This document shows, in pieces, positions 5,707-7,741 of a stretch of DNA of 7,741 bases. Under the pieces are notes generated by a model. The model was not told the origin of the DNA, did not search any database, and saw nothing but the letters and a program-made list of their open reading frames with translations. Location: NCBI GenBank assembly GCA_958413095.1, contig CATYUF010000066.1:1-7741 (forward strand), written 5' to 3'. The stretch comes from an uncultured Clostridium sp. GTDB taxonomy: Bacteria; Bacillota; Clostridia; TANB77; CAG-508. Positions within the stretch are counted from its first letter, which is position 1, and every line of letters starts with the position of its first letter. The position numbers were made by a program, and so were the translations under genes.

Positions 5707-6837
5707 TTATATCGTTTCCTCAAACAACTTTACAAGCCTTTTTATTATTTTATCATTATTATACTTTTCTCCTTCAACTTTGCTAAAAATGATTTTTTTA
5801 TTTTTTATAACTTCTTTTAGCTTAACATATATCCCCTCTTCTGTATTTTCAGCTATCTTAGAATTAGAATAACCAACTAAAGCTTCTCTTGCAGCAGTAT
5901 CTGTGATGATTATTGGTTTTGATAAAATTTTAGCTTCTTCTAATACCATGCCATACCCTTCGAATTCTGACAAAAGACAGAATATATCTGCATTTTTAAT
6001 GTATGGATATGGATTTTCTTTTTTTCCTAATAATATAAAGGTTTCTCTTACATTATTCTCTTTAATCATTTTTTCTAAATTTTCTTTTTCAGGACCATCA
6101 CCTATAACATAAAATTTATGTTTATATCCTTCATCTATTAGCCTTTTATGAACTTTTATTACTCTGTCAATAGCTTTTTGTTCTACTAATCTTGCTACTG
6201 TTAAGAAGTTAATAACTTGATTATCAAAAATATCTTCTAATTCCTCTTCTGCTTCTTTTAAAACTTTATTTGGATTTATATAGTTATAAATTACTCTTTT
6301 TTGTAGTGGTTGTAAATTTCTATCTCTTATATCTTTATATTTTTCTACAAACTTATCTCTATTATCCTTACTTACAAATATTAATGTTCTATATTTTTGA
6401 TATATTTTTTTATCAATAGCCATTTTTAATTTTGCTTTAAATCCTTTACCATAAACTTTTGAAATATCATTATGTATCCATGCTATCTTTCTAGTGTTTT
6501 TGTTTTTAACACTAAATAATCTAGTGATAGGACCTTCTAAAAAAGCTATTTCTATGTCATAATCTCCTTTAATATATTTTTTATAGTAATATTTCTTGAA
6601 AAATAATATCTTTAAAGCAGTTATTTTTTTCTTTAAATTGCTTAGTTCATTAAACTGAAAATCAAATATTGTTTTTAATTTGACATTACTATTTAGTTTC
6701 TTTTCAAATTCTCCTTTAGCATATATCGTAAGTATTGTAATATCGTAATTTTCACTTAACTTATTTGCTAAATCTACTAAAACTTTTTCAGCACCACCCA
6801 ATGTAAGGCTTGTTATACCAAATATTATTTTTTTCAT
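5707..6837 (-). CDS. Family-4 glycosyltransferase (capsule/exopolysaccharide)
   Basis: Predicted cytosolic GT-B enzyme that transfers a sugar from a nucleotide donor to a lipid-linked polysaccharide precursor. The N-terminal acceptor half opens with the glycine-rich LGGAEKVLVDLA (13-24); the donor half includes FLTVARLVEQKAIDR (about 212-226), VIGDGPEKENL, and the E-x7-E pair at E293/E301 in EGYGMVLEE. The 376-residue length is normal for the family. The start has AAGGA 6 bases upstream. It overlaps the stop of the membrane polymerase gene by 4 bases (ATGA), so the two are translationally coupled members of one polysaccharide operon. No clear terminator follows, and readthrough into the sigma gene 107 bases on is possible. 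Donor and acceptor cannot be inferred. Confidence 0.92.
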   Translation of the reverse strand: MKKIIFGITSLTLGGAEKVLVDLANKLSENYDITILTIYAKGEFEKKLNSNVKLKTIFDFQFNELSNLKKKITALKILFFKKYYYKKYIKGDYDIEIAFLEGPITRLFSVKNKNTRKIAWIHNDISKVYGKGFKAKLKMAIDKKIYQKYRTLIFVSKDNRDKFVEKYKDIRDRNLQPLQKRVIYNYINPNKVLKEAEEELEDIFDNQVINFLTVARLVEQKAIDRVIKVHKRLIDEGYKHKFYVIGDGPEKENLEKMIKENNVRETFILLGKKENPYPYIKNADIFCLLSEFEGYGMVLEEAKILSKPIIITDTAAREALVGYSNSKIAENTEEGIYVKLKEVIKNKKIIFSKVEGEKYNNDKIIKRLVKLFEETI

Positions 6838-7741
6838 ATTTTTTCCTTCTTTACCTCTTCTACTTTATTTAATAACAATACACAAATAACAATAATTATA
6901 CTGTCAGTTGACATATTGAAAAATACATATCCAGAAAATACTGATAATGCAAATGCTAGTCCTAGACCTAATAAGTACATAATATATTGTTCGTCAATGC
7001 TTTTATATCTTTTTATAGCCCAATAAAAAGCATATATAAATATTGCTAAAAATGGAACAAAGTATAAAAATAGTCCTATTATGCCAAAGTTAAATAAAAA
7101 TGCAGGAATATCCATTTCTAATACTAATTCTCTAAATTGATTCATATAACCATTTCCAAATAAAATTAATAATGGATTTGCTTGATTTTTTACTAATATA
7201 GCATTATATAATAATTGTTGCATTCTTTGGTCATTGTTACTAATTTGTAATTTATTTGCAATATCATATAATTCTAGAACTGACTTTTGTTGTACTTCAT
7301 TCATATATTTATTATCTATTTGTTTATTATCTATTTTATCTTTAATTTCCATTAAGCTACCTGTTAGATGAGCTTCTTCATTGTTTGAGCTATCTACAAT
7401 ATTTGCTTCTATATCCTTTAAGTGTTGTCTCCTAGTAAATGTATTTGATCCTACTAAACCTGTTACCAAAATTATTAATGCTATTGATGTTCCTCCAATA
7501 ATTACAAGCTTTTTGTTTATTTTGTGTATATTAAAAATATTACTTTTAACTAAAACAAAAATTCCTATAGTTAATATATAACCATATAAACCAACTCTTG
7601 TTCCTATTAATAATGTTAAAAATATGCCCATAAGTATCAATTCTGGAATTATTATTTTTCTATATTTTTTATTTTTGTTCATTAATAATATATACATAGA
7701 TAAAATTAGTGTTGCACTAATACTATTTCCTGATTCAAACC
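6834..7741 (-). CDS. O-antigen ligase/Wzy-type polysaccharide polymerase, 5' end outside the window
   Basis: Multi-pass membrane protein expected to polymerise or ligate polysaccharide repeat units on the outer face of the membrane. The frame is open through the right edge: before the ATG at 7697, codons for FESGNSISATLILS read without a stop and match the loop-helix pattern of Wzy-like proteins, so that ATG is internal and the true start lies beyond 7741. Visible are several hydrophobic helices, a GTR motif on entering one of them, a long polar outer loop (about 7150-7440) rich in charged residues, then LLILFGNGYMNQF with EMDIPAFLFNFGIIGLFLY, typical of the Wzy_C region, and two further C-terminal helices. 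It ends on the lysine-rich tail KVEEVKKEKI and overlaps the glycosyltransferase gene by 4 bases. Confidence 0.87.
   Translation of the reverse strand, partial: FESGNSISATLILSMYILLMNKNKKYRKIIIPELILMGIFLTLLIGTRVGLYGYILTIGIFVLVKSNIFNIHKINKKLVIIGGTSIALIILVTGLVGSNTFTRRQHLKDIEANIVDSSNNEEAHLTGSLMEIKDKIDNKQIDNKYMNEVQQKSVLELYDIANKLQISNNDQRMQQLLYNAILVKNQANPLLILFGNGYMNQFRELVLEMDIPAFLFNFGIIGLFLYFVPFLAIFIYAFYWAIKRYKSIDEQYIMYLLGLGLAFALSVFSGYVFFNMSTDSIIIVICVLLLNKVEEVKKEKI

Noticed and set aside
218..7581. Plus-strand reading frames of 64-124 codons spread across the window
   Set aside because: All lie opposite strong minus-strand genes or their gaps, are Phe/Ser/Leu-rich as expected from antisense AT-rich DNA, and show no domain or good ribosome site.
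6834..7697. Polymerase gene starting at ATG 7695-7697
   Set aside because: The frame stays open to the right edge with family-like sequence (FESGNSISATLILS), and no ribosome site precedes this ATG.

Overview
The window is a very AT-rich piece of a low-GC Gram-positive genome, most likely a Clostridia-like or related gut Bacillota species. The evidence is the strong AGGAGG-type ribosome sites, sigma-A-like promoters, TGA used as a stop, and a clostridial-style ECF sigma/zinc anti-sigma pair. The species cannot be named from the sequence. Every gene reads on the minus strand, so transcription runs from the right edge towards the left edge.

Right part (about 5707-7741): the end of a polysaccharide locus. 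A membrane protein of the O-antigen ligase/Wzy polymerase type is open through the right edge. It overlaps by 4 bp a cytosolic family-4 glycosyltransferase. Left part (79-2334): a large two-domain glycosyltransferase (GT2 followed by GT4), which probably belongs to the same cell-surface polysaccharide programme. The first ~63 bases hold two hairpins and may be the edge of an insertion element or a terminator region.

Middle (about 2400-5650): a block of unrelated accessory genes set between the polysaccharide genes. (1) An ECF sigma factor has a likely self-recognised promoter and is translationally coupled to an anti-sigma factor. The cytosolic zinc-finger half of the anti-sigma factor is joined through one membrane helix to a domain that looks like the extracellular domain of the cell-division protein FtsX. 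(2) A YdcF/DUF218 protein is followed by a frame-disrupted Nudix hydrolase. (3) A complete type III toxin-antitoxin locus has its own promoter, a short hairpin, three 35-36 bp tandem repeats that can each form an H-type pseudoknot (ToxI-like antitoxin RNA), an intrinsic attenuator hairpin, and then a ToxN/AbiQ-family endoribonuclease gene. A hairpin follows the toxin gene, and a sigma-A promoter for the left glycosyltransferase is embedded in it.

The two most notable items are the ToxIN-type locus, whose antitoxin RNA could easily be misread as a 74-codon protein gene, and the anti-sigma/FtsX-ectodomain fusion. The fusion suggests an envelope-stress circuit that monitors the state of cell-wall hydrolases or division. 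Both sit inside a polysaccharide region, a typical site for gene exchange and phage-resistance genes.
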